Shown here in pieces: positions 6,142-7,178 of a stretch of DNA of 7,178 nt. The position numbers were made by a program, and so were the translations under genes. This DNA comes from Chloroflexota bacterium (GTDB taxonomy: Bacteria > Chloroflexota > Dehalococcoidia > GIF9 > UBA5629). The stretch is from positions 1 through 7,178 of the forward strand of contig JAPLHL010000456.1 of NCBI GenBank assembly GCA_026389655.1. The letters are read 5' to 3'. Numbering within the stretch: the stretch's first letter is position 1; each line of letters begins with the position of its first letter. Under the pieces are notes generated by a model. That model saw only the letters and a program-made list of their open reading frames with translations. It was not told the origin of the DNA and searched no databases.

Positions 6142-6843
6142 ATGAGAAGACTACTTGCCCTTTTGTTAGTCGGTATTATTGCAATTATGTCCTGTGCAAC
6201 ACCTGCGCCGGCCGAAAAATTACGTATCCTGACCGAAGATTACCCTCCATTCAATTACGTTGATACAAATGGAAAAGTTATCGGGCAATCAACAGAAGTG
6301 GTGAAGTCCATAATGGGCAAGCTGGGGCAGAATATTGCTATTGAAGTAATGCCGTGGGCCCAGGCCTATCAGTTGACGCAAACTGACCCTGGGACTGCCC
6401 TGTATTCAGTGGCCAGAACGGCCGAGCGGGAGCACCTCTTTATGTGGGTTGGCCCAATCGGGGCATATGAAAACTGGCTTTATGCTAAGAAGGGCTCCGG
6501 GGTACAGGTAAGTACCCTGGAAGACGCTAAAGCTGTAAAAGCGATCGCTGCGGTTAAAGATGAAGCCGGCCAGCAGAAACTGGCAGGGCAGGGTTTTATT
6601 AATTTTGTATTTACTGACGCTACTGCAGACGGGCTTAAGAAACTCGATGCAGGAGCTGCCGATCTCTGGCTTGGTACCAGGGAAGATGTAGAACTTGTGG
6701 CTAAAAAGGCAGGTGTCAACCCCGATGATCTCGAACCGGTGGTGTTTGTACACAAGCTGGACCTTTACCTTGCCTTTAATAAGAATACCGCTTTTTCCAC
6801 GGTTGATTCCTGGCAGAAAGCTTTGGACTCGCTTAAGAAATAG
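6142..6843 (+). CDS. Exported family-3 solute-binding protein (orphan)
   Basis: The 233-residue product is a periplasmic-type binding protein of the amino-acid (SBP_bac_3) fold. The N-terminus MRR followed by a leucine-rich stretch is a signal peptide: APA at residues 22-24 before Glu25 suits signal peptidase I, though Cys18 in IMSC leaves lipid anchoring open. The mature protein starts LRILTEDYPPFNYVD (27-41), the classic first strand and ligand loop. ALYSVARTAEREHLFMWVGPI (86-106) holds the ARTxERE motif whose Arg usually grips the ligand carboxylate, and LWLGTRED (175-182) is the second-lobe contact. GAGG at 6129-6132 lies nine bases before ATG. No permease or ATPase gene adjoins it; binding proteins of this YPPFNY/ARTxERE kind often stand alone or feed sensor proteins. 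It converges on the GGDEF gene 36 bases away. Ligand unknown; a polar amino acid is the default guess. Confidence 0.85.
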   Translation: MRRLLALLLVGIIAIMSCATPAPAEKLRILTEDYPPFNYVDTNGKVIGQSTEVVKSIMGKLGQNIAIEVMPWAQAYQLTQTDPGTALYSVARTAEREHLFMWVGPIGAYENWLYAKKGSGVQVSTLEDAKAVKAIAAVKDEAGQQKLAGQGFINFVFTDATADGLKKLDAGAADLWLGTREDVELVAKKAGVNPDDLEPVVFVHKLDLYLAFNKNTAFSTVDSWQKALDSLKK

Positions 6844-6879
6844 AAGTCAGTCCGGGTGAAGTCTCTGTTTAATACGCTG

Positions 6880-7176
6880 TCATCCGTTACCATCACGCTG
6901 AGTATCTATATTAGTATTATAAATACGATATCCGTTGCGGCCTTGCTGTTTTACAGCGTACATCGCCATATCTGCGTTCTTGATCAGTTCATTAAGGCCG
7001 GATAATTCCTGGGAAAAAACAGCGATGCCGATACTAACGGAAAGGGCAATTTCTTTTTCCGATATGCTGAATGGAACGGAAACCGCTTGCATTATTCTGC
7101 CGGCTATTATTTCCAGGGTCTCGTCGCTTGAAATCTCGGGAAGCAATACTATGAATTCATCACCACCCAGCCGCGC
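6880..7176 (-). CDS. GGDEF diguanylate cyclase, C-terminal part
   Basis: The frame is open to the right edge, so this is the last 99 residues of a larger gene. It starts at ARLGGDEFIVLLPE, which holds the GGDEF active-site loop (Gly-Gly-Asp-Glu-Phe encoded near 7167-7153), so the catalytic metal- and GTP-binding residues are intact. Further on come LSVSIGIAVFS and NADMAMYAVKQQGRNGYRIYN, the usual end of the GGDEF fold. Such domains join two GTP molecules into cyclic di-GMP. The product-inhibition RxxD site would lie just outside the window. The protein ends about 12 residues after the domain with no EAL domain, so it should be a cyclase with its sensory part upstream. It is convergent with the solute-binding gene; I see no clear terminator in the 36-base gap. 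Confidence 0.92.
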   Translation of the reverse strand, partial: ARLGGDEFIVLLPEISSDETLEIIAGRIMQAVSVPFSISEKEIALSVSIGIAVFSQELSGLNELIKNADMAMYAVKQQGRNGYRIYNTNIDTQRDGNG

Positions 7177-7178
7177 GA

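Noticed and set aside
6406..6753. Minus-strand open frames opposite the solute-binding gene
   Set aside because: The plus strand has clear family motifs; the minus frames show low-complexity or unrecognisable sequence.

Overview
The window reads as bacterial chromosomal DNA of about 50% GC with Shine-Dalgarno sites. The GGDEF domain at the right end argues for a bacterium rather than an archaeon. Cytoplasmic zinc ribbons joined by one membrane helix to exported Ig-like repeats, a Cache lipoprotein and an orphan solute-binding protein remind me of anaerobic Chloroflexota (Dehalococcoidia-like) genomes. That placement is inference from protein style only, because no taxonomic marker gene is present.

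Left edge (1-894): the 3' end of a DUF1805 (YunC-like) gene is followed by a short RNA-like scar. Its last 30 or so bases look like the T-arm, acceptor strand and CCA end of a tRNA (valine-type by recollection), but the D-arm and a normal anticodon arm are missing. A very AT-rich minus-strand gene for a small cupin with degenerate metal ligands comes next. The tRNA-like scar beside a compositionally foreign gene suggests an old insertion or recombination boundary.

Middle (895-5446): three minus-strand genes lie in a row: a GH29 alpha-L-fucosidase without a signal peptide, a Cache-domain lipoprotein, and a roughly 711-residue membrane protein. The last has two N-terminal zinc ribbons, a basic stretch and one transmembrane helix, then seven tandem Ig-like repeats of about 80 residues. 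Gaps of 102 to 199 bases separate them, so they need not be one operon.

Right side (5447-7178): a divergent AT-rich promoter region precedes a small predicted membrane protein on the plus strand. A possible 30-residue ORF and an exported family-3 solute-binding protein with no visible permease follow. The binding protein converges on the C-terminal end of a GGDEF diguanylate cyclase that runs out of the window. The Cache lipoprotein, binding protein and cyclase together suggest extracytoplasmic sensing, but nothing here proves they work together. I do not see a clearly new multi-gene system; the most unusual items are the zinc-ribbon/Ig-repeat protein and the tRNA scar next to the cupin.
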